Below, one piece after another: positions 46,086 through 59,049 of a stretch of 64,000 bases of DNA. The stretch is from Mytilisepta virgata (Eukaryota; Mollusca; Bivalvia; Mytilida; Mytilidae). Within the stretch, counting starts at the first letter, position 1, and each line of letters starts with the position of its first letter. Position numbers and translations under genes: made by a program. The notes beneath the pieces were generated by a model that saw only the letters and a program-made list of their open reading frames with translations, was not told where the DNA came from and ran no database searches. The stretch spans positions 24,893,139-24,957,138 of the forward strand of contig CM051512.1 of the NCBI GenBank assembly GCA_028015205.1, given 5' to 3'.

Positions 46086-47441
46086 ATTTCCTTGGTAAAA
46101 ATGTATAAACAAGACACATTATTCAATGAATAAATTGTTATTAATAATTCAAAGACTATCAAAACCCAATAGTAAAGTTTAAAATATATATAATTCCATA
46201 GCAACGGAAGATTTAAAAAATCATTAAGGATGGTCATGGATATAACTGTATAACTCCTTTGTTCATCATGGAATTTTGTTTTCATTAGGATGATATTTGA
46301 ACAAGTTCGAACTCATCCCTCATTTTGTTCTTTTAAAAATTTTTATTGCTCAATTACACACCACGTTAAAATAAACGAGGAAATTTGTAATTAATCATTG
46401 CTAACCAGCCCGTCTGATTAGGTATACAAAGCATTTCTATGGTCGTTGTAAACCAATATAATTAAAGGTTTTCGATAAACATGTCGGGATCATCAGCAAT
46501 TAAACCTGATATTGAAAGGTTAACCATGAAATAATAAACAGATTGAGAAATATATTTGATTTTCCTTTTAACAATGCGGTATGAATTAAGAATACTTGTC
46601 TTATCAATGACGCAACAAGTATTAAAGGAGAAACATTTGATTTTTATTGAGTTTTTTTTTAAAGGACGAGATCCAAAATTTAGAGTAAAGAGCAGCCTCT
46701 AGATTGTTCTGGAAAAAAAAAACATATCGTAAAACACCTGACTCATCGAGACGACTTCCACCCCAATAGATACTCCCACTGTTTAATAAATTCTCCCATC
46801 TAAACCGGTTTGTAGGCTTAATATTATCTAGAAATAAAACCTATAATTCCATCTGCAAAATTATCTCCTAATCCATCAGCCTGTTGGTAATGATTGATTA
46901 GGTAATATATATGTTCAGTCTGGTAATTAGTACAAGATTCTATACCGTAATGAAAGATCGTTACAACATACTTATCTACAGTGGTTGATTGTAATGACAG
47001 GCCCCCATTCATCATTACGCTTGGATTAGTGCAGAAAGGTCATGAATTTGAAATGTCTGCTAAAAAGGAGGATTAGGACAGAATCAGACAAATGTTTGTA
47101 GAAATTGTCAATAAAGTGTCAAAAGACACGGATTTTTCTGTTTTACAGAATAAAGCATTACTTTGATGAATTAATTGTCAGGCGAAAGAAGAAAAAGTAT
47201 AAAAAAGACAGATTTTCTAAACATCTAGTCCTACAGTACAATGTATTATTGCATGTCAATAGAAAATATACAATTTCATTGGTCTAAAAGAGATCGCATA
47301 TCATTTTGTATTCTGTGGTATTGATACAATTAGTCCAAATTTCTGGTACAAGATAATGGACCGCTCAAGTTCGATGAGAGTTACTCCCCTTTAATAAAAC
47401 GCAAAAGTGATTCGGAATATTGTTGACAGACGGCCGAAGAA
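46086..47441. other. No gene recognised
   Basis: AT-rich spacer. Short frames at 46058-46285 and 46824-47015 have no recognisable content. Confidence 0.4.
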
Positions 47442-47600
47442 ATGGACGACGCAGGTAGTGTCGCCGGTGGGGAACAAGATCAGCAAAGTTTTCCCACACT
47501 GTCAGATGTTGATCGAGTCTTAAATTAAATAAACTCGCAACAAGTTAATGTTAGAAACCAGTCAAATCATCAAAGTATCTCACGTATGTTTAACATTTCA
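47442..47600 (+). pseudogene. Possible coding remnant with one in-frame stop
   Basis: Starts ATGGACGACGCAGG and reads MDDAGSVAGGEQDQQSFPTL then SDVDRVLN, stop (47526-47528), then the same frame goes on INSQQVNVRNQSNHQSISRM. Base composition is more balanced than its surroundings. The TAA sits where CAA would keep the frame open. It could be the N-terminus of a retroelement ORF1 or gene fragment; I cannot name it. Confidence 0.3.
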
Positions 47601-50246
47601 AATGTGTCAGGCCGTGAGTGTTCAATATTTATGTAAACCAACCTACTACAAACACGTAATGTATTGATTTACACATATTACAGTTGAAAACACGAATTTC
47701 TTTAATTACATGTAGTTTGGAATTCTGATGGAAAATATTTCATATTCCATAATAGTGGATTTTTCATGTTTGTTGAATCTGTTGATTCTGACACAACTTA
47801 AAGATTAATGTGATATTATTTCTTGATGAGATGTGAAATACTGTTTTCATTCACATGGTCATTTGTATTTGTTAAAGTTGTTACTTGTTGAAAGTGAAAA
47901 AAAAATATTTTGGAAATTGTACTTTTTATTTTGTCAACCCAATTTTTTGAAAAGTAAAAACAAATCCGACAAATCGCATTGAATTCAAAATATTTAACAT
48001 ATATATAATTTTTCACTCTTTCTCGCGTTGATAAACATTTACAATGTAGGTTCAGGATGCATTGCAATGATTTTATGGCCCGCGGCTTCGGCTTTGGCCA
48101 TATCAGTTTCCATGTCCATACCATGACCCTCGGGCAGTCCTTATATCCTGATATTGCCCAATACATCAGTGACTATTATGTACTTATTGACCAAGTGTGA
48201 AAAGTACTATGTTTGTCACGTTAATAAGCAAAGTTCCATCAATAGAAATAGCTTATTATACAATACTAATCTAAGTTTAAAGATTTGTCATATATTACAT
48301 CAAAATATTTTCAGACATCTTAATTCCTTTATGAATCGACATTAATCAACTGAAAAATCAACAAAAGAATATTAAAATCATGTCGTAGACGAAGCAGAGA
48401 CCAAAATCTTCTACATATATGAAACAAAATTTTAAGCAAAGATGAGACCTTTTACATGGATAAAAATCTCGCATCCGCTGCAAATTCAAGATGGGCCGTA
48501 GCACCGGATGAGCGGACATCTTTGGTAAATTTGTCGATCGTCACATCTTAATATTAAAAAATATTACGCACATATAACAGGCAAAGAAATAATTGCTTTT
48601 CCCGCCCACGTTTAAAAAATATGAAAAATATGACGAAAATTAGTAATATAATTTGTAAAAGAAGAACAGACAGATTGTGTCTCTTTGACAACAATTACAT
48701 TAATACTCATAGATCTGAAATATAATATCAGTAATGTCTGATTGTTTCGAAAATAATGTGGCATTTTCCCATAAAAAATAGTTCTCGCTTGACATAATAT
48801 TTCCTACTCCTTTTCAAAGTTGGACATTAATGATATACCTTTATTTTACCTGATTAATGAAGCACTACAGGTTTTTTATAACGTAGCTTAATGTGATAGT
48901 GTTTATTTGTGCATGGTTTTATTTAACTATTTTTGTTTATTTGCGTTTGTACTTGTTTATTTACTTTCGTGTGGAATCAAAATCTGAAACCCCTGTAAAT
49001 CAATATATATATATAACAGATTCTGACAGTTTGAATATCGGAGAGCTTTTACGATTGATTAAAACTGAAAAAAGTCGACTTTTATAATAATTGTTTATTG
49101 TCGTCTAATAAGTAATGTGGCGTCACAAAATGGGAAAATATAAAGAAGGTAGAACACGTAATTCCGTATATACCGTCAGTAGATGTAGTCAGTACATGTA
49201 TGTAGCTCACATTAGATTGACGGGATAAACTAAAATTCATGAGCGTTCGTTTATTTATCGGTTACAGTTTTGGCAAGGATAACGGGTATTCTTATAACTG
49301 AAGCCAAAGCAAGTTAATTCTTTGTTTGGCCTCAACTTTTTTTCAGATGCGGGAGGGTATGAGGCAAACAACAACAAAAACCCAAAATAAAACAAATTTG
49401 AACACTGGCAGTAAAACTGAACTTTCCTTGACCTAGACGATGTAGACTTCAGATGTATCAAAGAGAAGTTTTAGAAATTGGCTAAACATTCAAATCCAGC
49501 CATCATATGCAGATTCTTTTCAATGAAATTTCGATATTAGACATAAAAAAAACCTCAAATAAAACCTAAATGTATATACATGTATAGTACATTTAAAATG
49601 ACGGATCAACGACGAATTTCCGGATTTTGTCGGCAAATACGCAAAAATTTACCTTGCTTGTTTTATAAAGAAATGAAGAAAATCCAATGCGTGCACTGAC
49701 GCCAAACATAGAATTACTGATTGTTGTTCGAGGATTTTGTAAGATTATATGGGAAATATTGAACCAGACATAAGGGTTATATCATACGTTCCATTTAAAA
49801 AGAATTCATATAAAACTGAACATATTGTACTTAAAATTAAGCATTGTAGAATTGATGAAGAAAAGATTTGGTAACAGGTAAACAGTTCAAAACCAGTTTA
49901 AAACTGACCATAAATAAAGGAAATGAGATTTACATATTAAACAGTGATCACTGTTAGTATATTCTATAAAAAGAGATACTAAATACTAAAAATACGTGGA
50001 ACTAGAGAAAGCAAGTCTGAAATATTGGCAGAAAAATACAGAGGCGATGAAGACAGTAAGCAAAATCCACGAGATCAATATTCAAAGACGATATTAATTA
50101 ACTCAATAAACAAATGCTACAAAGACACGAAAATAAGAATAAAAAGCACACATAGAAAACCAAACATAATAAGAGCAAAACAACACAAAACTATAACTGT
50201 ACCCTTAAAAACCGGATGAGAATTAGAACGGTAACATCTAATATTT
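47601..50246. other. No gene recognised
   Basis: Long AT-rich stretch. The 116-codon minus-strand frame at 47816-48166 has no recognisable domain and an AT-rich composition like its surroundings, so I do not call it. No clear repeat. Confidence 0.4.
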
Positions 50247-50431
50247 ATACAGTTATTTAATGTGTAGCCAAGGCAATAGACCAAAATATTTATCCCAAGT
50301 TACTGGGAACAGCTTAGTGTTATATTGCCCGAAGCCAACGGCTGAGGTCAATAAAACACTTGGGCTGTTCCCAGTACCGAGGGAAAAATATTCTGGTCTA
50401 TTGACTGGCTACACATTGAATAGCTGTTTTA
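50247..50431. mobile_element. Foldback element, about 80-bp arms
   Basis: aatgtgtagccaaggcaata + gaccaaaatattt pairs with aaatattctggtctattgac + tggctacacatt. Inside, actgggaacag pairs with ctgttcccagt. Confidence 0.85.
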
Positions 50432-52149
50432 TTACATAACAGTAGTTTTTTTGGGATGCACATTTTTTGTATTTTCAAAGTTTTGGGATACAGAGATAAG
50501 AATAAAGTAATTAAATTATATTTTTCCAAACAGTTAACAATATTCAGTTATTTTTAAAACGTCAAAAGGTCGCGGGCAGTAGAACGATACACCGGGCAAA
50601 AGAACGTCGTTCTGTTGCCCGATAGATGTAATTTACCAATCATAAAGTGGGTCAAAATACAAATTAAAAGAGAAATAGGGTTAAAACTAAAATATCTCTA
50701 ATAGAAAGGTAATTACTACATTATTAGGTAATAAAACCAACTATGAAATACATTGTAATTGTTTTTTCTTGTGGAGAGAGTTAATTATATATGATATTAA
50801 CATGCTATATTGCTCAATAATTATTCCATTACGTAATATTGTCTTTATATATTAATCAAAGCACTGCACTAGGGCCAATATAGCCCATAACAATTTCCAA
50901 TGTACATCGGGTTTTTATCAATAACAAATTAAGTCATTTCTCCAATATTTATGGAATTGCTCTTTGAAGTTTTCTTTTATAGAAAGACCGAACATTATGA
51001 CATTCAACGCCCGTAATGGTTCCTCATTTACTAAATTTCCGGTATTCTCTATCTAAAAATGTGCATTTTAATCCTGAATCTTGGCTTCTTAAAAGATAAT
51101 TATCTGTTCTATTATTGAATTCCTACAAATTACATAATGACATTTCCCTCTGCTGATTTCCTTTTAGCCTTTTCCGGTTTGAAGGAATCTACTTTTTTAA
51201 ATAAATGTTACTTTACCGTTTATTTCTGCTTTACGTACTTTGATTAAAATATAGCTTTTAAAGTAACTGGTTGCATGCAGGCCGACTGTTACATTTAATT
51301 CTTAGATTTATGGTGGTGTTTTAATATCCTCTCTGGAATCTATTCCCAAGAAAGATACTTTTAGATAAAAACGGTTAAATAAAATATCCGGTCAAGGAAA
51401 ATATATTTACTTAATGCATGCTTATAAAGCGCTATTCTTAAATTACCGTCATCTGATACGCCCGTGAGGGAAACTTTGAAAAGTCTAAAATGATTACCAA
51501 AACATTGTCGGTGAGCAATGGAATCATTACAAATGTAGGCTATACGGTAACTCTTGCTCTTACCTTAAAACTGAAGCTGTTTTATACATGTAGCTACATG
51601 GTTATCTATCTACGTCCCGTATTTCTGCATCATTTTTTTTCTTTATTCAGTTATTTTGTTTTCTCTTTGAGTTTCCACATATAGGTTGACGTTTCCAAAA
51701 GGTATACAGGCATGTCTCATTCTGAGGATTCTTTATAAGTCTTTAATTACATTTACATAAGACTGTACATGATTATGATCTTCAAGGACAGTTTCGTTCT
51801 ACTTAGACCCAACAATATATCGATTGTTGCTCATATATCAAATTTGAATGCATTTTTTCGAGAATTTGTTCGAAAAATTGACTAGAGCATTGTGTCCGCG
51901 TTAGTTGTGAGACTGGGAAGAAATATAGAAAATGTATATCTCCTATTTCTGGCGTGTTTAATCGGTGGGATAAAAATACATACTAGTAATATTTTAACAA
52001 CTTCCTGGTGATTAAATTTCTACGTGGGAATTACCGCCTTTTTTCTACAGTTATTGGAACGATAAACTTGAGAAGTCCCGAAATGACGTCTATGTAAACA
52101 AACTACATAGCAACGATATTTTGTTTAGGTTTTTGTCAAAAATCATATA
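50432..52149. other. No gene; one near-perfect short palindrome
   Basis: At 50592-50620 cgggcaaaagaacg faces cgttctgttgcccg with one mismatch per arm. The rest is AT-rich and unremarkable. Confidence 0.5.
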
Positions 52150-52326
52150 GTAGATACAGATTCTCCTTCAATTTACTCGTGAGTTATGGAACTTCTCCAC
52201 CCTCAATAGTTAAATTTCAGATTTTAACACGTTCGCAGATGCTCGCGTAATGAATATCGAAAATCTAACTATCTCGGGTGGAGAAATTGCCTGAATCACT
52301 CGTACCTGAAGGAGAATCTATATGTA
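52150..52326. repeat. Foldback element, about 70-bp arms
   Basis: agattctccttcaatttact + cgtgag and ttctccaccctcaatagtta pair with taactatctcgggtggagaa and cactcgtacctgaaggagaa + tct. Confidence 0.82.
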
Positions 52327-54239
52327 ACACTTCCAATAAATACATACTATCAACTTGCATTTCATTTTGCACAACGGGTACCAAACTGTTTGAAAAGAAA
52401 GCATACAGAATTCCTCCTATCCTCATAAGATGCCCGTCATGTTACGTGTAGTTCTGCGAGCGGAAAGAAATGCGCGACCTTTAGATCCTACCATAGATGC
52501 TTAAAGTCAACTTTCAACTTCATATGAGACGAAATATGCGAATGTAATAACCGTCCTACCATAAATGCTTCATTTAGATCTTGAAGGGATAAAATTCATG
52601 ATGTACGCCGTGTAGTTCACTTGACCCTGTGTGTACCTGAGCTAACTATGACTGAATGGATTGAATGATCTCTATGAAGTCATGACGCAAAATCCCCAAA
52701 ATCCAAAGCGTATGAACCTTTTTATTGCTGATCTTCATGCTACAGTTACTGTAAGACTTGAAGATGGAATTAATTATCGACTCCTACTGCAAGTCCTTCA
52801 ACGCAGAACTAAATCTCGCATACTATTGCAAGTTAATATCAATGCATTCTATGAATTAAAAACTAGTATTAACCGACTTAATGGTAACTCGGATATTGAT
52901 GGGATATCACAAATGCTCTAATGATGTAAATGTTAAATCACCACTTTAAAGAAGAGGTAACTATGAGACATGTTATTTAAAATAATTTATTAAACATAAA
53001 GCATCGGTTAATATAATAAATGCCTATTAAAATTTATGATTTAAGATTTGATTAAAACATTTACAAGAGCAACATAAACTGAAGATCTCTTTTTTTTCTT
53101 TAATTTCTTTCTTTTTTTAGACTAAGTTAAAAAAAATACGCGAAAATATGGAATTAATCGTCAGTAAATCTGAAAATACTAATGTTTTAATTGTTCGTTT
53201 TGAAAAATATCAATTTCACAAACCATTGTCACCATCTATAATTTGTTTCATACTTTTGGCATTTAACATAAACTTTCACCAAGAAATTGTGGTATGTCAG
53301 ATGCTGTAGTTCGGTTTTAGGTACCTTTTGGCTAATAATGTAATTAGCCACGGTTGTCAATTTAAATTGGTGGAGAAATTGGGACTAAGAGAACCTCAAT
53401 TTTTTTATATGGCAATTATTCTAAATTAACCTCTCAGTCGAACAGTTACTTGCCACTATTTAAACTCAAAATTGAACCGTAGACAGCCAATTATCAAGAC
53501 TTGAAGAAAACCCCAAATCTCGACTGTATCAGAAATGCCGGGAACAATATCCATCTAGTACATTAAATCTTTTAAAAAAAATCGAAATAAAAATAACAAA
53601 CAAACGATTTTATGTACTTTCAATCAAATATTTTGGCATCAAATTGCAAAAAGAAATGTACGGAAACAACATGACCTTACTTGTGCTTGCATGTTACACG
53701 TAAAGCTGATTTGATTAAATTGGACATAATGTTCAAATTCTCGTGTGTACAAAATGACGACTTTTCCACTGAGCAGTGCATAAACAGAGTGAATAGTCGT
53801 GTTAATATTTTGTTTAAAAGATGGATCAGTATTACTTTACTTGATTTCAACGTTCACAACTGATGAGTCGTAAATCGACGAAATGTGCGCAACTTGTGCA
53901 TCAAAAATTGGTATCAAAGATTTTATATCACCTAGGTTACTGAAAATCCTGAAGGAGGATTTAATGAAAACGATACGACTTAGTCGTTCAGCCATTATAA
54001 CATAATTTTTTTTTAATTTTGTGTTTACTAACTATCGTCGTACAGTCATGACAGTCGTACCTATTCAGTAGAGTGCGATAATAAACCTCTTTGTAGACAA
54101 TTTTATAGATTACTAAATGTATTTGTACCTTTCATCTCGAATTCTTTTGCAACGCCATTGCATTTTATGGATTTTTAGTTTCCTCTTTGGACCAATGAAA
54201 ATATAGTGTTCTTTTTTGTAAAGTATTCTCCAGAGCTGT
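52327..54239. other. No firm gene; an 86-codon frame at 52661-52921
   Basis: The plus-strand frame 52661-52921 (MNDLYEVMTQNPQNPKRMNL and on) is mixed in composition and may be a coding fragment, but I recognise no family and see no splice context. About 53865-53920 (aaatcgacgaaatgtgcgca + acttgtgcatcaaaa) is a dispersed repeat also found near 57190 and 61840. Confidence 0.35.
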
Positions 54240-54440
54240 CAGTAGTAGATTTCGTATTATATTATATTGGAGATCAGTTGAAAAATCGAATTAGTAGAAG
54301 ATTGTTGCATAATATTGTAACAGTTCTGTTATCTCTTGAGAGCTGATTTCTAGCAGTTAGCCATGTGTATTTAAATATGTCAAGGTCGGTTAAATCTATC
54401 ATGATAAATCATGACAGTAAATCATATTTAAAGTTTAAAG
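54240..54440. repeat. Diverged partial third copy of the segmental duplication
   Basis: aattagtagaagattgttgc + ataatatt, then gagagctga, then atatgtcaaggtcggttaaa match the start of the copies at 55395 and 60610 (aattagtagatgtttgttgc, gagagctgactgat, atatgtgaaggtcggtttaa). Much more diverged. Confidence 0.6.
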
Positions 54441-54494
54441 CAGGGATAATGTAAATATATTTTTGTCAAATTGAAAAAAAAACACATGTATGTA

Positions 54495-54625
54495 TATTGA
54501 GTTTCCGAAGTTTGCCGATAATTACCGAGGTCACTGCCAATACCTTGTATGGGATATCCGGGACATTAGCAAGAACTACGTGGTCAGTTATGGTCAGTTA
54601 TGGTCAGGATTCCTGAAGCGACGAA
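54495..54625. mobile_element. TTAA-ended element, family 2, reversed fragment
   Basis: tttgccgataattaccgagg + tca, atgggatatccgggacatt and acgtggtcagttatggtcag are the reverse complement of the left half of the copy at 40661. A short duplication, ttatggtcag, is present near the end. Confidence 0.6.
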
Positions 54626-55107
54626 GTCTGTACGTATGTTGACTCTATCATTTCTGTTCTGTATTGACGCTATTATAAATAATATAGTGTTACATTCGGA
54701 CTTTTACTGACGTGTAACCGGACTTTTAAAAGTTCACCACAACAAATAAAATAAATTCATGTACATTTTTATAAGTTCTTTTATGAATCAACAGACCAAG
54801 AACAAATTGAAATATTGTGGTTTTTAAAAATGCATATAAACAATAGTAAGAAATCCAAGGACAGACCAAAACGGTAAAAATCAGATTGAAAAAAAAAGTT
54901 GTCGCTAATAATGTGTCCCATATACCTCTGCGTCAACTTATATTATCAAATAGTTCAATCTTTCGTACGGATTTTTAGTTTCCTCTTCAAACGTATTAAA
55001 ATCTCTCAAGAGAATTTTAGTGTATCTCCTCTTAAATATTATAGTAACTGCAGACCGATTCGTTATAATATTGGAGTTAAATATAGATTCTACAACGATG
55101 ACTATAG

Positions 55108-55228
55108 TTGATTATGAAATTTATCAACTCGAGTTAATTAAATTTTCATTTTTAAACAGCGAGGCTTGTCGAAGCAGTTTAAAAAATGAAATTTAATTAT
55201 CGAGAGGGATAAATTTCATAATTAACGT
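55108..55228. repeat. Foldback element, about 50-bp arms
   Basis: attatgaaatttatcaactc + gagttaattaaattttcatt pairs with aatgaaatttaattatcgag + agggataaatttcataat. It lies just before segmental copy A. Confidence 0.8.
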
Positions 55229-55465
55229 GACTAGATTTTAGAATCGTTTACTCTAATGAAAATGTAAAACTCCGAGAGGTCTTCCGAACGTTTTTTTTTT
55301 TTGGCGGGAAATTTCAAGAGCATTTAACCAACGTGTGGTGATATCAGAATTTATCAAATGGGCCATGAGATGTATAAATGTGCACAGAATTAGACAAGAT
55401 CAAATATCTAATTAGTAGATGTTTGTTGCATGATATTATCCACTGAGAGCTGACTGATAATAATA

Positions 55466-55776
55466 TAGCGTTATTAACTGGCTGATTCTGTATTGGCACT
55501 GGTATAGATTCAAGATTTGAAGTATTGGCTTCGAGACCCGTAGGGTCGAGGGCAAATACAGCTTACCGAGAATCTATACCAATGTCAATACAGAAACACC
55601 CAGTTCATAACACTTTTATTAAATAATCCAACTTTTTCAATACAGACTTGTTCTGAATACTGTATTACATACATCAAATGTGAATATAGGTCACGTGATT
55701 TATATTACCAGGACGACGTCACCAGTATGACACATGCCGTTTTGGTAGTATTAGGGCTGTTTTCATCGTATTATTT
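55466..55776. mobile_element. 311-bp insertion present only in copy A
   Basis: Bounded by taataata at 55458-55465 and 55777-55784; copy B has one taataata (60670-60677) and no insertion. Its left part is an inverted repeat (gttattaactggctgattct pairs with the later cagaaacacccagttcataa). The 8-bp duplication would fit a hAT-type insertion, but the target is low-complexity. Confidence 0.75.
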
Positions 55777-57710
55777 AATAATAAGTCGTATATATATAGA
55801 ATATGTGAAGGTCGGTTTAACCTATTAATGGTAGAAGTCTGAATGACGTCAGAAGAAAATTAAAGATTTTTACTACTGCACGTTGAATTCATTATTTTAA
55901 TATATTACGATCTAAACATTAAAACCTAATTTATTTCTGGCTTATTGAGCAAATATTTCATCATGATTTTCCTTTGAAATAACATCATTTAAATTAAAAC
56001 ATAGAAAAATACACGTTATTGTCTCTCATACATACAAAACATTATAATTTTGTATTGGCTTACATGTATCATGATTTATTTATGTCAAATTATCAAAACT
56101 GGAAACTCCAATTAATCTCGTATAGAAGCAATAAAAATAATTACAGAAGGTATTACTTCTTTACTGTTAACTTATTTGAATTAATTTCTTATTAATATAA
56201 TTGTGGTCGTGTTATTCGGATTGTTTAAGAGACGCCATTGGTATAAGTAGCTACCCTGTTAGTATACATGTTTCAATATTGTGGAATCTTTCCATCGTTA
56301 AACATGTTAAATGAGTCAAGGTAATTGCACCCTTTTAATTCAAATTAGTTTGACCTTTATATATTCTGCTTTATTATTATAGCTCTGATTTATAAGCCTT
56401 TTTTATGGTCTGAGTTGAAATTCAACATGTTGACTTCATTTATTCTTGGTAATGTGTTCATGTGACAATCACCACGGAATATACCAAAGTATTCGTTTTC
56501 TATGGGCTAGACTACATGCAATTTTCAATGAAGCTGTGTTAATTTTTTTTTTCATTCATTGGAAAAAGTTCATGAAAAGCACAACGTTGGAACCGCCCCC
56601 CTCTTTCCAAGTCAGGAACTGTCGCTTTATTAGTGCAATTTGTAAAGATAAACGGTCTGCTCTCATTTTTTCCAATTTGCAGGTCCAATAAAAAATCCTT
56701 TGATGTAACAGGACGTTTGAGATATACGGAGTGTATTCTCTCGGTACCGTAAAAATCACCAGGAGATATCAAAGAGTTTGAGATAAAAGAGTATTAGATA
56801 TATGAGATTGTCGTGTTTAAAACTTCTGTCCTTAAATGGTTTCTACCATTACCCATTTGGTCATTTTTATATTTTTGAATCTGTTCTTGAACATTTATGA
56901 TTTCTGTTCTGGTTTTCAACATTTTATGCCTTGAGCACAAAATAACAATCCAAAGATACTAATATTAGATATACTAAATTTATACTATGCTGTATACGAC
57001 ATTTCAAGGAGTTACCTCTCATCAGCAGCATTAAAACCGAAACATTTGGAAGACCAAAAACCAAACTTATTTTAAACAAGAAGTACTCAGGATTACCGAA
57101 ATAGGAAGCCAAATTTCAGCTAAGGAGATCTACCATATGCCATACATGGAATGAACCCTTAGTATTTCTATTATTTAGGAGTATTCATTGGGCGAAATAC
57201 GCACATCTTGTGCATCAAAATATAATTTGGGAGTTATCGAATTGGTATCTAAGAATTTATTCCTTTTATTATAACAAGACAATTAACACAGTATTATAAA
57301 TTATTAAATAGCTGACCAAAGGGCCCGAACAGGAACACAACATATAGGTAAATGTTGATTTTGTACTTCTGCGTTAGATCTAATTATTATTTTATGTATT
57401 GATAGTACAATAAAAGCAGCTATTGTGGCCATTGTATATGTTTTCTTTTTTTTTAAATCCAGGAAACATTATGATGTCATTTAGTTCATATGCGAGGTTA
57501 TTGAGAATTTGTACATTTTTCTTTGATTCTTGGACCTGATATGCTTCAGTAATGAGTAATCTGTACTTATCCTGACTGCAAATTGACGCTAATTAAATAG
57601 GTTCAGAGTGAAATATTGTCTTTGTCTTTGTCATGTTGGACATAAAAAGTTCATCAAACGGAATGTACCATTGTTAATTTATTAATTTTTTTCCGAATAA
57701 CAGAGATATA

Positions 57711-57984
57711 TATCTATAATGTTAGAGAACATTGTCGTAAGTGTAAATTCTTCCTTTTCCCGACAGAGGAGGTAAATGAGGAGGGTGTCTGGGACAATAT
57801 TCTAATTATTGATTTTTAATTATTACAGATACACATGTAGTTATAATGAAAATAAAAGAAAATATATTGTAAGTTATTCATTAAACCCAAGTCTGCTGAA
57901 TGTCTCGTACATTTATATTTCAGTTGATACGTTAAAGATGACAAGCGTCATATTCAGTTTGTCGATTATTGTTTTCCGACGTAA
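57711..57984. other. 274-bp near-identical core of the duplication, copy A
   Basis: By eye only one base differs from 62355-62628 (57816, T against C), with no gaps, whereas flanking parts differ every 15-40 bases and by indels. It includes ttcccgacagaggaggtaaa and, at its end, an exon-like ttatatttcag|ttgata...tttccgac|gtaaga with a start codon in between (atgacaagcgtcatattcag). I cannot assign a function. Confidence 0.6.
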
Positions 57985-58487
57985 GAGCAGAATTGACATA
58001 GTAAGATTTCAAATGAGAAACAATATAAAGAAATAACATACTTTATATAAGCAGATTTTTCTTCTTTTTATTATTTCTTATTTAAATTTTTTGCTCAAGA
58101 TTTTTTTAGGTGATATATGCCTCCTCCGTCTCAGCAGGATTTGCGAACATGTCAACAGCGAAGGGCAATAATAATGGTCAACTTTTATTTCTGCATCAAG
58201 GTGTGGAAAAACAAATAGTTTTGCTTGAGTCACATTGAGCAGGAAATGCTTATTCGATAACGCATCTGGTCACTTCATTTATTAAGTCTGTGTTATTCAG
58301 TAGGTTCTGAGCATCTAATTGTTTTCATTTGCCTTTATTACTTTGATATTAATACATAAATTTTTTTTCTGTAGATCTGATATATAATTCTACCTCAATA
58401 TTTAATTAATGATTATTTTTTTCATCATTTTGCAAAAAAATAGATATGAAACTATTTCGAAAAGTTTCCGTACTTAAAATGGATAGG

Positions 58488-58975
58488 TTCTTGCTTTATA
58501 TACGTTACAAACAGGATCTGGTACATGTATAGCCCTTTCCAGAAACTCATTTCCGTATCACGAATCTGACTCGAAAATTATAATTTGAAACAAGTTATTT
58601 CCCTTGCTGGGACGTAGTACTGGTTCGCTGCAGTGCACAGCAACCAGTAGGAAGTAAATAGAAATTATCGATTGCTTTGATATACAAATGTATCAAGTTT
58701 GATTACAAGTATGTTGGAAGCAAAAAGATGGTTAGTAGTTCCAAATTTATATTAACCAAACATTACGTGCAAATTAACAAGTTTTAAAAACAGCTAATCA
58801 TTTACTCTTCATTGCAGCGAACCAATACTGCGTTCCGGAACATCCCAGCAAGGGAAATAACTTGCTTCAAATTTTAATTTTAGAGTCAGAATCGTGATAC
58901 CGGAAATGAGTTTCTGGAAAGGGCTATACATGTACCAGATCCTGTTTGTTACGTACAACGTATATAAAGCAAGAA
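58488..58975. mobile_element. Foldback element with about 150-bp arms
   Basis: Left end ttcttgctttatatacg, right end cgtatataaagcaagaa, perfect inverted repeats. The arms go on with gatctggtacatgtatagcc / ggctatacatgtaccagatc and agttatttcccttgctggga / tcccagcaagggaaataact. In copy B the left arm is absent. Confidence 0.85.
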
Positions 58976-58992
58976 CAAATTAGAGAATCCAG

Positions 58993-59049
58993 TAGTTACT
59001 TATTTTATTATTATTATTATTATTTTTTTTTATTTTTTTTTTTTTTTTT
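58993..59049. repeat. (att)n and poly-T microsatellite
   Basis: tattattattattattattt followed by T runs. The matching place in copy B (63937-63996) has an (attt)n version. Confidence 0.85.

Larger units (their letters stand above)
55344..58990. repeat. Segmental duplication, copy A
   Basis: Matches copy B (60550-63940) in order and orientation over most of its length: 55344-55465 with 60550-60677, 55785-56940 with 60678-61828, 57190-58487 with 61836-63147, and about 58868-58990 with 63812-63937. Copy A has extra sequence at 55466-55776 and 56941-57189, and an extra foldback arm at 58488. The frames at 57809-58036 and 56446-56772 recur in copy B with the reading frame changed, so they are unlikely to be genes. 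Confidence 0.88.

Noticed and set aside
47816..48166. 116-codon minus-strand frame
   Set aside because: AT-driven composition, no domain, no splice or start context.
57809..58036. 75-codon frame repeated at 62453-62653
   Set aside because: The C-terminal part changes frame between copies, so there is no sign of protein-level conservation.
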